A stretch of 64,000 nt of DNA from Acanthochlamys bracteata (taxonomy: Eukaryota; Streptophyta; Magnoliopsida; Pandanales; Velloziaceae). The DNA lies in NCBI GenBank assembly GCA_019914995.1, contig CM034129.1:6213725-6277724 (forward strand), read 5' to 3'. A program made the translations under genes and the position numbers. The notes beneath the pieces are model-generated. The model worked only from the letters and a program-made list of their open reading frames with translations. It had not been told where the DNA came from and ran no database searches. Of the stretch, positions 47,192 through 58,530 are shown piece by piece (positions within the stretch are counted from its first letter, which is position 1; every line of letters begins with the position of its first letter).

Positions 47192-48735
47192 CCTGAGCAT
47201 TCACATTCCCATTAATTCTAAAATGATTACAGCATTTGCTATTTCAACTGAACATTCTCGCATTGTATACTCAATCTTCTTGCAATGTATATACAAAATG
47301 AAAGTTTACATTCCAGTGAACGTTACATCAGAGAAAAACCATTCTGCACAGCTAATGGTCTTCACAACAACACAAATAACAACAATTTACAAACACACAA
47401 TTTTTACCAGTCATGCATAGCTTCAACACAACTCGACACAACACAGAAGCCCCCTAGAGCTTAAAAACTAGGTTGATCAGCCTTGGAGCTGTTGGAAACT
47501 AACATATCAAGCCAAATCAGAGCTTCAACACAATATCAAGGTGCAGCTTTACTGGTGAAGTGCTAAATCAACATTATCATTTGTAATGTATCCCTGGCAG
47601 CATCTTGCAAATACCAGAATATGAGAATTAAAAAAATCACCTAATCTCCTGGTCTCTCCAGAACACCTCAATCTAACAGCTCCTGCAAAACAAAATCCTC
47701 AACCAAAAATATGTAAACCTTTGAACGCATTTGCATAGTTAAATGTGATAAGAACATACCTGCAAAATAGAGCTGTAATTCACGATCTTCCTCCAGCAGC
47801 ACTGACAACCTGCAAACCAAAATAACGAGATTACACAATCTTGTGTTCGATTTACCAACGCACAAAGAAAAAAAATTTCAAAACAACAATTCGGTTTACC
47901 AACATAGAAGAAGGAAAATTTTCAATACGACAAAATACAGGCTCGCTCATTCCGGCTGAATCAATCGCAAGCGTTCGGTTTACAACACAGAAAAAAAAAC
48001 CAAAAAAATTTAGAAAATTCGAAAAAAATAATCTTTGTATTGAAGCATTATTTTGGGTCCAAAAGCAATAAAAATTTACTCAAACACAGTCAAAAATTAT
48101 CACCCGACGGCTTACCGAAAAATTGCAAAAATAAAATAAAATAATAAAAAAATTGAAAAAATTGATCTTTAGATTAAAATGAAATAGATTCTCAACACAA
48201 TTGTTTTTTCAAAAGAAAATCGATCACAGGAGGAAGATCGGTTTTCTTTTGAAAAAAATTTTCAAATTCGAAAAAAAAGGGAAAAAATTAAAATGCGAAA
48301 ATAAAAACGAAATGATCGCAGTAGGAACTAATTAGAGAGATCTACGATCGAAAAGAAAGAAAGAAAGCCGATCGAAGAAGAAGGGGAAAAAATTCGCTCG
48401 GCAGAAAGAAGATTTGATGAACGCGAGGGAGCGAATTTGGAGAGATCTAACCATACCAAGAAGAAATTGAGAAGGGGAAGTGAAAATTTTCGGCGCTCGC
48501 CGGTGGGGTGCGCCGGATTTCGCCGACCGCGAGAGAGAAGCGAGAGAAACGCAGCAGGAAAAGAAAGGAGAGAAAAAAAAAGACTTGAGAAAAAACGCAG
48601 TAAACACTTGCTCCCGTATCAATTATACGGGCAAATATGAGAATCAATCACAGCCGTCGGATCAAGCGATCGAACGGTTGTGATAAGGCGTGCCGAGGGT
48701 TGCCCCAAACAACTGGGGTGTCCATAACTGCTCCC
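47192..48735 (-). repeat. Right terminal inverted repeat of the MULE (promoter side)
   Basis: Inverted copy of 42127-43590, reading inward toward the transposase start at 46809. It keeps the segment (about 47500-47580) deleted from the left copy. Its pyrimidine-rich, GC-richer block near 48440-48600 would be in a leader if transcription started here; that is inference. Confidence 0.85.
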
Positions 48736-49017
48736 TATATATATATATATATATATTATGATATATAAAATTTTTTGTATATTTTAAAATTTTAACAAAT
48801 ATCTTATAAAATTTTAAAGTTATATAAATAAAGTAAAAAATACGATATATTCTTTTACAATGAAAAAATATTTAATAAATAAGTCAAGCCAAACATTCCT
48901 TACGATGCTTAATCAACAAGGCTAAACGTGCCTCTACCAGTAAACTACATGCAAGGGGTTCTAAGCGAATGATATTATTGTGTTGTGATTAAATTCACCA
49001 TAACCAGTATTGTCAAA

Positions 49018-49914
49018 ACCGATCCGGATGACAAATTTTTTCGTCCAAATCAATGGGTGATTGGTCGATCAACGGGTTAACAAGTCGATCTGCCAGATCA
49101 ACCTCATCATTTAGGCCAGCAGTGAGTCAGTGACCAATACAAGCTGTATATTTGGGTGCATCTAGCCAGTGGAGTGACCAATAACAATACCGGTAGTGAG
49201 TCAGTGACTAATACCAATAACATCTAAGTAAGAATAGATCAATGACATACATTATAACTTGTTCCCAACAACAAAAACAATTAAGAACATTTCAACTACA
49301 ATAACATCTAGTTTTTTAACTACAAGTTCTAAACTCTAATCGTAGGCAGCAGAGAGTAGCCGGCAAGAGCATCGATGAAATTGTAACCGGAGTAGCATAG
49401 TAGAGTGATGCTAGGGAGGAGCAGCTGCGTGGAGCGATGATATCGGAGGCGTAACACAGTAGCACAGCGACAAATTCGATGAAGCCAGAGCTGGAGCGAT
49501 AAAATTGTAGAGCAGAGTGACGAATACAACGAACATGGAGCCGAAGCCTGAGAACGAAACCTATATGAAGAAGAGCAAAGCGATAAAATTGACGGAACGG
49601 AGCGACGAGCTTGACAAAGTCAGAGCCACAGCGAGCAAAGAGTCAGAGCCAGAGAACAAAACAGAGACGAGAAGAATAGAAACTCACGAGGACGCTCTCC
49701 CAAACCAAACGATTTGTATTTCTTTTTCTTTTTCTTTTCCAGCCCAACCTTCGTCGATCAGGGTGCACGGTTCAACAGGTCAACCAAAAAAATCGTTCGG
49801 ATCAAATTTGATCATTGCAGTTCGTGTGCTTGAGTAGATTATTTGTAGACCTACATATTTAAACTTTTTGTTGACGGTTTTTAGATCGATTTGGATAGTT
49901 CGGGTCTAACAATA
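49018..49914. repeat. Inverted-repeat element, same end type as 35055-35796
   Basis: The left end TATTGTCAAAACCGATCCGG is mirrored by TCGATTTGGATAGTTCGGGT..AACAATA on the right. The interior is purine-rich, with repeated GAGCGACGA-like phrases (about 49420-49640) and a 106-codon ORF of low-complexity Lys/Glu/Thr composition that I do not credit. Likely a non-autonomous DNA transposon. Confidence 0.55.
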
Positions 49915-50280
49915 CTCACCACAAGTGCCGGCACAACATGCGTGACGGCTACCCGCACCAGCTCAACTAAACTCTTATAAATGAATTTGTTAAACTATCT
50001 AGAAACTCTTGTAAAGAACATAAAAGCATACTCGATCGGTCGATCCTAGTATGAGACTAAATAATTTTTCCAAAGAAATAACACACGTGTATAGAAAGTA
50101 CATACAATGTAAGAAAATATTTAATTGTTTATTGCAATCATGTTTATCGGATATAACGTGTTTCTCTAAATATATCCTCTATCAATCGACCAACATATAT
50201 CATACTTACATATGGATAGACTGTACCGTTACCTCCTTGGCCAAGTTGACGTAATTCATCGATCATAGTTGTTCGTTGCT
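49915..50280. other. Intergenic DNA
   Basis: No ORF, repeat ends or RNA gene recognised. Confidence 0.4.
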
Positions 50281-50475
50281 TCAATAATTAAGCTCTTTCT
50301 CTTTAAAAAGCCTAAAAGCAAATCCTCGGTCATGCTGCAGTTCATCTAATAAATTAGACATCCATTTTCTGCAAATAAGTTCTCCTCCCTCTTGTGTTTC
50401 TTTTGTTGCAAACAGTAAATATGACGAGAGCCAACAACAAGAAAGAAGACCATACCTGCTCGAGTAGATCACGGC

Positions 50476-50704
50476 TGCGTTTGATATTGCGTACCAAAAT
50501 CAACTTTTTAATTTTTTTTTTTATTTTATATTTTTTAATTATTTAAAAAATTTATATAATTTAAAAAATTTTATGTAATAATATTTTTTTATTATATATT
50601 TTTATTTTTTTTAAAATAAAAATAATAAACTTATTTTTTTAAAAAAAATAAAAATATTTTTATTTTAAAAAATTTTTATTTCATAAGTAATTTTAAACGC
50701 ACTC
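50476..50704. repeat. AT-rich foldback MITE
   Basis: Starts TGCGTTTGATATTGCGTACC and ends TTTTAAACGCACT, with family T/A arms. It lies immediately upstream of the exon-like segment ending at 50281 on the minus strand. Confidence 0.7.
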
Positions 50705-51586
50705 TACGTTGGATTAATGAATCAGCCATCACATGCAAGCATAGATATCTGTACATACCAAATATTTCTTTTCATGTTAAGCGTTTCCTAAGGCTACTAA
50801 AGTCTTTAAGTTCGTTTTACATATGCCACGCATGTTTAAAAAGTTTCTTACATTGTGTATTTTCAGTTCGAATTTACAACTTTGTTAGTTGATTGTTAAT
50901 TTCGATCTTATGACATAACACTAAAATATTATTTTACCAAAAATACTATTATATTTATAACTACTCAAAATTTAGAAACAATTTAGAGTAAGAGTTGGAA
51001 AATAGCATATTAATAATCTATTTACAAAAGTTGCAAGTTTTTACGAATACGTTATTGGTAATATTATGCTTACTCATGAATTCACATTACTATGCTCACT
51101 TATGTAAGAATATTTAAATAAAACTTGTGGATGAAAAAATATAGTTTTTAATTAGTTTTTTATATAGATTAGTATAATTGAAGTAAAAGAAAAAGAGACA
51201 GAATTTTTAATTTGAAAAGAAACTCAAAAGATAAATATGCCTTTTATGTAAACACCGCACTAGCATGGTTTAGACGAATTATATTTTAGTGAATAGCGAT
51301 AATACAATGTCCTTACCACCTAACCTAAATGGCAATTACTATTTTATTTTTTGCTTTAAATTAACTTAGGCTTGTTCATCAACTCGAGCTTGAAATTAGG
51401 CTTGACTCTGGCTCAAGCACGCCAAGCCAAGCTCAAGTAGCTTCCGAATAGCCTTTGTTCAGAGAACCCTAAACATGATAATAACTAATAGAGCCATTTA
51501 AAAGTTTCTCAAGTGATAAGAGAGGGAAATACGTTTAATTACAATTGATATGTTGAGGGAAATTAATACCTTTGTATCCATTACCT
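50705..51586. other. Intergenic or intronic DNA
   Basis: AT-rich. A short imperfect run of CTCGAGCTTGA/GCTCAAGC-like motifs occurs near 51370-51440. No ORF or element ends. Confidence 0.4.
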
Positions 51587-51774
51587 GACAACCATTGAAA
51601 CAAGTACTCTGACAATCTCTTTATTGTCGTCGGCAGGCGTGGACCAATAATGAGTGCCGATAGGTGCCTCGGAGCCGTCTGCTTCACTGAGTCACTAGCA
51701 GTGAAGTTGCTGGCATAAAACATAGACATAGAAGTATTGAATAACTTGCGAAGCAGATAGACCTTAGTCAAATC

Positions 51775-52611
51775 TGTTAGGGAGATATAACACCGAAAGA
51801 GTTAATTAAGATAAAATATCTGAAGCGTTCGATTCATATATTAAAAATTTCAATCCAACTCAAAAGCATAAGCCAATACATTATGGAACTCTCCAGTATA
51901 TGAATTCCTTTTTCATTTTATCTTTATTCAATATAGGACTAATCTAGTCACTCTTTAATACAACAATCTCTCCATCAAGAGTGAGTCATCTATATTTCTC
52001 CTCATCCGAGCATCTTATCGTGCACTAAATGTGTCGATCGCTCTGAATCTCAACCATTTGGTCTCGAGCACCATCACTGCACACAAAGAGCTAGCTTTCA
52101 GAGCCCAACTTGCTCTGAATTCTTACTCACACCTTACAGAAGTTCATGTGAGTCATATTGCTCTTAATCTGCTCATCGCACTACCAGCTAGAGCTATAAC
52201 ATGCGCCAGTCTTCTCGAATGCGCACCGTCTGCGCAACTAAGAGCCAGCCATCAAATCCCAACTTGCTCCAAATCTTCGCTCACACCTTGTGAATTCTTT
52301 ATGTAAGTCACGCTGCTCTTAACCTGCTTATCCACTGTCAGCGAGAGCTACTACGTGCATTGTGAATTCTTTATGTAAATCACACTACTCTTAACCTGCT
52401 TATCTACTGTCAGCGAGAGCTACTACGTGCATCGGACTTCCTGCCAAACTATCAGCTCCAATACTATTGTTAGAAAAATACAACACCGGAAAAGTTTAAT
52501 CCAATTCAAAAGCTTAAGCCAATAGATTATGAAACTCTCTAGTATATGAACCCCCTTCGCATTTTATCTTTATTCAATGTGGGACTAATCTACTCATTCT
52601 TTAACCCAACA
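51775..52611 (-). mobile_element. Complete TRIM element, minus orientation
   Basis: LTRs 51775-51965 and 52468-52611 begin TGTTAG and end CAACA on the plus strand. Their flanks AAATC and AAACC form a near-perfect 5-bp target duplication. Read on the minus strand, TAGTATTGGAGC follows the 5' LTR (compare the tRNA-Met primer site TGGTATCAGAGC) and GGAGAGAT precedes the 3' LTR as a polypurine tract. The internal 502 bp encode nothing. The left copy has about 45 bp extra near 51800. Confidence 0.85.
52289..52432. repeat. 72-bp tandem duplication inside the TRIM
   Basis: Units 52289-52360 and 52361-52432 both start TGTGAATTCTTTATGTAA and end CTACTACGTGCAT, with a few substitutions. A more distant relative of the unit seems to lie near 52120-52210. 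Confidence 0.85.
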
Positions 52612-53031
52612 AAACCATCATCTTAATATAGTTGTCGGTGGACATCACAGACTGATTGCTTGCTGCCAAGAACGAACTGTTGAATTGACCAAAAACAAAA
52701 GGCTCAATTCGCAGATTCATGTGTTCGCAGATAGTCATTACAGCGCTGAAGTCAGTAACTGCAGAAGCAAGCTCGACTTCCGGCTCAAGTTTTTTCTCCT
52801 TCTCTCGGGTATATCATCCTGTGTATTGTATGATACAGCCTTCTTCTGGCCGGCTGCAGTTTGAACTGAACCTATTCTTGAAGCAGTTAGGCCGAACGCC
52901 GAACTGGCACTGTCCTGGATATTGTCCCAATACCCGAGCAGTGAATCAGTATCTTTAACGAAGGAGGATAAAACTACCAGCCTATTTACAAGAAGCAACT
53001 GTAGCAGCAGTGATATTCTTACAACCTTCAT

Positions 53032-53686
53032 GTGATGACAGTAATCAGACGGCTCTTTCTATGTGTTATGTATAGACTATAAAAAGTTAAGTTCCTAGGA
53101 AATGAAGCATCGTTGAAAATGTAAAGGATAGCAATCGTAATTCATCACATAACTCTCCTATCCTTTTTGAAGTCAATGGTTTTAACTTCAATGTAACTTT
53201 CCTGTTTTTTAAAGAATGCGAAGTCTGCTTGTATATAAACTAAGCTCTTATTGTTGCTCCGTTACTGAATAAACTAAGCTCTTATTGATACTCTCCTATC
53301 CGGTTGATTGCTGGAATGCTTTCTCTTATGTAACACAGGCTTGACTGATTCCTCACAAATTAAAATAACAAAATAACTCGAATATAGAAGTTAATGTTAG
53401 AATCATTAAGTCTAGCAGCTAATGTTTGAGAAATGCGTTGCAATACAATTATCAAATTGGATGCAAAATGTTTGAATTGTATAGTTTACAGTTTGGCGAT
53501 GACAGGATATAGGCGAAAGCCAGAGCCGTAGAGTGAGACATCATTAGTTCATTATGCAAGCCAGTATGAAGAAACAAGTACTTCCACTGACAACAACATA
53601 TGCTACAGAAGCTTATCCAGGATCTACCATGAAATTATAATTAAGAATTGTCAAAATACAAAATTAAGATTGACCTTTGATGGAAA
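53032..53686. other. 3' UTR of the LAZ1-like gene and spacer
   Basis: The part near 53686 is downstream of the LAZ1-like stop and probably 3' UTR. A short near-repeat of AAACTAAGCTCTTATTG occurs near 53236-53290. Nothing else recognised. Confidence 0.4.
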
Positions 53687-55851
53687 TCATTCATTCTTTT
53701 TGTTATACTCGGTCTTTACTCCACTGTATGGCGTGGCATCATATGCGTATTGCTGGATAATAGCGAAAACAACCATCTCAACAATGACCAGGGCATTCTG
53801 TAGTGCTTGTTGGATATGCTCTACATCAAGCCAGAAATGGTGTGATCGTATCACACCTGCTGCAGTCAACATTTGAAGTGCAATCCCCTATTCCATCAAA
53901 TATTAAAGTTAGGTAATAGAAAGTAGTCACAAGACACCAAACACAGCGCAATAAATTTTAATGAAGGTGTTGTACCTGCCAGAAGCAAAAGAAGACAATC
54001 CCTTTGATGCATAGGAACTTTGCTAACGGCTTGTGAGGGGCCAACTCTTTTGTGAAGACATGGTAGAATATCACCAAGGCGTAAAGGGCAAGTGACACAG
54101 AAATGTTCAGTATAATTGTAAAGGACCAACTAATCCAACTTGCATACAGCCCGAGCAGTTGAAGCACAATCATTAGAACGGAACAGATTGGTCTGATTAT
54201 AACGAATTGCCATGTCCAATACTTAAGAAGCTTCAAGCTTCGGTGATCCAATTTAACAGTGTGGGGCTGCGTTCATGGTATAATAACAACATCAATCATA
54301 CTACATGCTTCACACAATTTATCAGGTAATAACTACATGAGAGAGCATTCAAAACGTCTAAACACAAAACTATCAAAATGAGCAATTCTAGACTGGTAGC
54401 AACAAGATCAACATAACTGATAACTTTCGCAACTGCAAATTCTGAGACAAGCTAGTTGAATTGAAGTGGACAAATTGACCCAGAAGAAAAGGAGAATAGT
54501 AAGGATTAAGTAGGCTAGACCAGATTGTAACATTTCGTGACTTGCTAGACACCCCTTCTCTCTGCAACATATTGAAGACTGCCACCCATTGAGTTAAGGA
54601 TGAAACCAACTTGGTATGCTAAAACATACCCACCTTAAGCATGCATAGAAGAAGAGACCCATCACCCCACTCATTATCATGTTACTACTCACTGTAATCT
54701 GTTTTATGCCTTACAAGATAATTAACACTTGTAAATATTCTATACCCTATACATTATCACAATCAGTTCTGAAAGAACTTTTTGGTTATCTAACATTCCA
54801 TGTTTGTTCAGAATTGAAGGTTAAAAATAACATTGAGTTCCTGGATAAATACTAAACATTCAAACAACAAATTATTCAATGTATGAATCATTGACTAGTT
54901 GTAGTCTCCAAAAGAAGTTGATATACATTTTATTGTTAACTTGGTAAAAAACTAATCAAATCTATTCAAACTATGGTAACCTTTCATTCAAACTCTAGCC
55001 AATACCTATAGCTAGGATTGCATGCTTCAAAGGCTGTATAGCGATCCAAATTAGAGAAGTTGTAAGACAGCTCAAATTAGCTCTTCACCAGTCTGCTGTA
55101 TATATAGCACTTCTCAAGCAGCTAAGGCAATCAAGTGTTGTATCTTATCTGCAGTTTTACCAGTTGATTTGGGGTATATCTGGAACTGGCATAGCTTGCT
55201 AGAAACATGTACATTCTTATAGCATGCCTATTCCTCCTTTGAGGATTTCTCAACGTTCTTTCCTAAAACTTATAGATACTCGAGGCAGTGAAGTTGAGTA
55301 GTCTGATCACTTCCAAAAAGGCATCTTTACATACGCTATCAGTGTAGCATCTTTCAAAAGGAACTACATACCTGAAAAAGTGTCATGGGAAAGGAATGAT
55401 GAATTTCTCGACCCTTAACTTCATCAGGTACAATATTCTTACTTATCGAGATATTCAAATAGCTATACATCAATGCCATGAACTTAGCTATCACCTGAAA
55501 TAAATAAGAAGATTGTTTGAAAATTGTGAAATAACTTAGGTATAAAGCTGCACAAACAGAGAGTTCACAGCAGGAGCAAACACTTACAAGTGCTTCATAA
55601 CACTCTTTGACAGAGTCGAGAAACATGAAGAAGACTTCACTGCCCATGACATCCAACAGGCCAGCAAAGGAATCAATGGCATATACAGGGGCCATGAGTA
55701 TAATGATCACTATAGCCTTTTGTTCCTTTGGATTTTTCCAATGGGATAGATGCTGTAGTAGTAATTGTGCTGTAAAGAGTACGGTGAGTGAGACGCAACA
55801 CCCTGCCCCCATCAGAGTAAGTTGCACCTTATCCATTGTCAGCATACCCAT
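53687..55851 (-). CDS. LAZ1-like / DUF300 multipass membrane protein
   Basis: Exons 55851-55588, 55494-55372, 54266-53976 and 53887-53687 are joined by GT-AG introns at phase 0, giving 292 aa. That is close to the 295 aa I recall for the short Arabidopsis relative At1g11200. Family blocks are clear: HWKNPKEQKAIVIIILMAPV, DSVKECYEAL, KGREIHHSFPMTLF, YWTWQFVIIRP, FYHVFTKELAPHKPLAKFLC, GIVFFCFWQ and IIQQYAYDATPYSG, then a short basic tail. About seven hydrophobic helices are expected. The family (Pfam Solute_trans_a) is related to animal OST-alpha and TMEM184; LAZ1 members act at the vacuolar membrane and in cell-death and brassinosteroid phenotypes. The second Met of the start region is also possible. 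Confidence 0.93.
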
Positions 55852-57010
55852 CTTTCACAAATAGGGACTTCAGTGGACCGTAACCTGAAAGTGCTTGATC
55901 TTTAAATTGTTACTATGCCCATCATACTATAACTTTAAAACTTTTGAAAAAAAGAAATACCATGATGAATTTTTTTCAAAGAAATGCCACATCATCTAGT
56001 AATTTTCGCAACAATATTTGAGCTTCAAATTTCATGTTCACCTTGCATGCCAATATAGAGAACAAAGGGATCTAACCAGAACAAATTTCTAACACAAAAA
56101 CTTGAAGCCTTGAACAGTGATAATCTTTTTTCGACAGGTAATCTAAAAGGCAAACTTATCGTATGGAAGCTCAATGCATAGACAATCAGGTTGGTTTATT
56201 CCAAGTTCAATTTGTCTTGATATCCTCAAGATCTTAATAGAACTTCAAAGAAGGGTATTACAATGTAACTTCTCTTCTTCTTCCCCCATTTTTCTTCAAT
56301 TACTAGTGTTTTTAAATTTCCAGTTGAATAGATACAAAGACCAAAATCCAATCATGGAATAACGCACAAACTTTTGAGATTCTCAGACTCTATAGACAGA
56401 AGTCCCTTAAATGTTGGTTTCAAGAGGCAAATTTCTGTTTCTTAGACAACAACAAGAACCTGTAGAAGCAATTTTACAACTCACGCTCTTGTTGATACAA
56501 TTGCTCTCACTATGCCCTGTAAACAATTTCATACAGAAGGATCTTTCAATCTCAAGATTACATTCTACTTTGCATAGAAACAGAAGACATCACAACAGAA
56601 CCTTATACGTCTGATTAACTGTAGAACAAACCACCAAACCAAAAACTGAACATTCAAATCACTAAGCACAGTTTTTTCTTTTAGAGGAACAAAATACGTA
56701 ATAAATAATCTCCATCTTTCTTTTCCACCGTTTCATTACATACCACTGCAATCCACTAAAAACTAGAACACTCTATTACCGATAAAAAAATTTATAAAAA
56801 CAAATCTAAAGAACAGATTTTAAAGAAGACATAGGACTGAGAACTTACACAGAGCGATGAATCAAGAGATAAACCCTTTCTCCTTTCTCTTATCGATTAG
56901 ATGAACTCTAGAGAATATATCTGTTTTATCTTTGAAAATTCGAAGATGTACGCTGCTCAGATTAAGAAAAAAAAAAAGAAGCCACGATCTTCACACTCAA
57001 TTTGTTGAAA
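55852..57010 (-). promoter_or_regulatory. 5' UTR, leader intron and promoter side of the LAZ1-like gene
   Basis: A first non-coding exon probably ends at 56849 before donor GTAAGTTC; the acceptor CACTTTCAG resumes at 55884, giving a leader intron of about 0.96 kb. The transcription start is probably near 57.0 kb. Small ORFs in the intron are not credited. Confidence 0.5.
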
Positions 57011-57291
57011 TCTCTACGTGTTCGTTTGTGTTAGTTTACAGATCTGTGTATCGTTTCTTGTTGGACTCCACAAATTAAAATTAAACTCAGTGGGACCATT
57101 TTGATTGCTCTGATTTCTGGAAACATAAAAAACAATAATGAGAACCGTAAATTCCAATTTTATCCCTCTCTGTAGGTTTTACCCCTTCTTAGTTTGCTAT
57201 CCTCATTCTTAGTGTTTCAATATTTTTCACAACAAAAAATGACTTCCCATAGGTTGGAGTGGTATAATATAAGTTTCTTGTAATAATCATT

Positions 57292-57543
57292 GGGTGCGTT
57301 TGGAATTGGTTATAAAATAAAATTTTTTTAAAATAAAAAATATTTTTATTCTTTTTATAAAACGAGTTTAATTTTTTTTACTTTCAAAAAAATAATAAAA
57401 ATATGTAATAAAAAGATCTCATTACGTAAAATTTTTCTACACTATCTAAATTTTTAAATAAATTTTCTAAATATTTATAAAATATGTTTTGAAAAATATG
57501 AAATGAAAAAAAAAATAAAAAATAGCTTTTCAAACGTGATGCC
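57292..57543. repeat. AT-rich foldback MITE, good copy
   Basis: Starts GGGTGCGTTTGGAATTGG and ends TTTTCAAACGTGATGCC. It contains the inner blocks AAAGATCTCATTACGTAAA and CTAAATTTTTAAATAAATTT, which identify other copies. It lies about 300 bp upstream of the LAZ1-like leader exon. Confidence 0.75.
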
Positions 57544-57557
57544 AAACGTAATATTTA

Positions 57558-57811
57558 GGGAGCATTTAGATTATTTTTAAAATATAATTTTTTTAAAATA
57601 AAAAATATTTTTATTATTTTTAAAAATGAGTTTTATTTTTTTAACTCCTAAAAAATAATAAAAATATACAATAAAAAGATCTCACTATGTAAAATTTTAT
57701 ACTTTTAAAATTTTAAATAAATTTTCTAAATACTTATTAAATATATATTAATAATATGAAATAAAAAATTAAAAAAACTATTTTTTCTAATAAGCTGAAC
57801 CAAACAGCCCC
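57558..57811. repeat. AT-rich foldback MITE, adjacent copy
   Basis: Starts GGGAGCATTTAGATTATTTT and ends GCTGAACCAAACAGCCCC, with AAAGATCTCACTATGTAAA inside. It sits 14 bp from the previous copy, in the same block order, so tandem insertion or duplication is possible. Confidence 0.7.
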
Positions 57812-58344
57812 TCTCAATCATTCGCTATGTTTTGTAATTTCTCTTCTTGGAATCCATTTATTTATAGAGCGCGTTCTAAATACACGTAATTAATTTTTGC
57901 GAAACTAAATTTTATAAAAGTAGAGTTTAAGTAAAAAGTAAAGTTTGAAGTGATATTAAAAATAAGTGAAGTGAAATTTGAAGTTAAAATTTGATAAAAA
58001 TAAAGTTCGAGATAATAATTAAAATACATAAAATGATCAAATTTAAAATCTGAAAAGAGAAAGTGAAATTAGTGATATATTTGAAAGGAGTCCATAAAGT
58101 TTCATAATTTTTTAAAGTTCTTTCAGATTATAATAGAGATTTGGTTGAAAGTTGTACAATTGTTTTCTGAAATTTTGGGAACCAGAAATTAAGACCGTGG
58201 AGCTCTTATTTCATGCCAGAACACTTACGTTGAAGAAAACTAAACAAAGTACATTCTATAATTAATTTCCAAAATTGATGGATATCCATATGTAAACCGG
58301 AAGTGAAATAAATTTGACCATGATCAGTTCAATGCGACAGAGTT

Positions 58345-58530
58345 ATACTTTGGGATCTTTTAAAAAATATTTTTTAAATAAAAATATTAAAATTTTTAAT
58401 TAAGTTTTTTATATTAAAAGATAATAATAAAATTTTACGATTTAAATTTTTATATTTAAAAAAAATTTAATTAAAATTTATAAATTATTTAAAAATTTTA
58501 TTAAAATTTAAAATAAAATAAAATAAATAA
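58345..58530. repeat. Degraded AT-rich MITE
   Basis: Family-like T/A arms without recognisable termini. Confidence 0.35.

Larger units (their letters stand above)
42127..48735 (-). mobile_element. Mutator-like element (MULE) with long terminal inverted repeats
   Basis: The outer ends are GGGAGCAGTTATGGGCACCC and GGTGTCCATAACTGCTCCC. The inverted repeats extend about 1464 bp on the left (to 43590) and about 1544 bp on the right (from 47192). Between them on the minus strand is a broken FAR1/FHY3-like MULE transposase. The nine bases on both flanks read TATATATAT, as expected for a Mutator duplication but uninformative inside a TA repeat. Total length is 6609 bp. Long inverted repeats plus a MULE transposase make the class secure; the copy cannot move by itself. 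Confidence 0.9.
41588..48899. repeat. AT-rich foldback MITE split by a nested insertion
   Basis: The left half (41588-41674) begins AGGGGACGTTTCAAAATTAC and the right half (48736-48899) ends AAGCCAAACATTCC. Joined, they make a MITE of the common AT-rich family, flanked by TTA on each side (41585-41587 and 48900-48902). The interruption is the TA microsatellite with the palindromic MITE and the Mutator-like element. Confidence 0.7.
50281..53031 (-). pseudogene. Unrecognised exon-like fragments broken by a TRIM and a MITE
   Basis: Minus-strand segments look like protein but match nothing I know. Around 53031-52800 is KDTDSLLGYWDNIQ..AAGQKKAVSYNTQDD. In a shifted frame, about 52808-52620 reads EPEVELASAVTDFSAVMTIC..MNLRIEPFVFGQFN. 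Across the TRIM, 51771-51590 reads VYLLRKLFNTSMSMFYASNF..PRLPTTIKRLSEYLFQWLS and ends at a good donor, CAG|GTAATG. At 50440-50281, after acceptor TTTGCAG, is SNLLDELQHDRGFAFRLFKE and a stop. They could be exons of one gene lost by insertion and a one-base shift near 52815, or separate debris. I assign no function. Confidence 0.3.

Noticed and set aside
48332..48683. Overlapping Arg- or Phe-rich ORFs in the right MULE arm
   Set aside because: Four overlapping frames in a purine-rich tract; composition artefact.
53690..53760. Possible splice at GGA|GTAAAG in the last LAZ1-like exon joining to exon-like DNA at 53.0 kb
   Set aside because: Reading straight through gives the family-type ending after PYSG (basic, Asn/Lys-rich tail and stop); the downstream segment does not resemble LAZ1 relatives.
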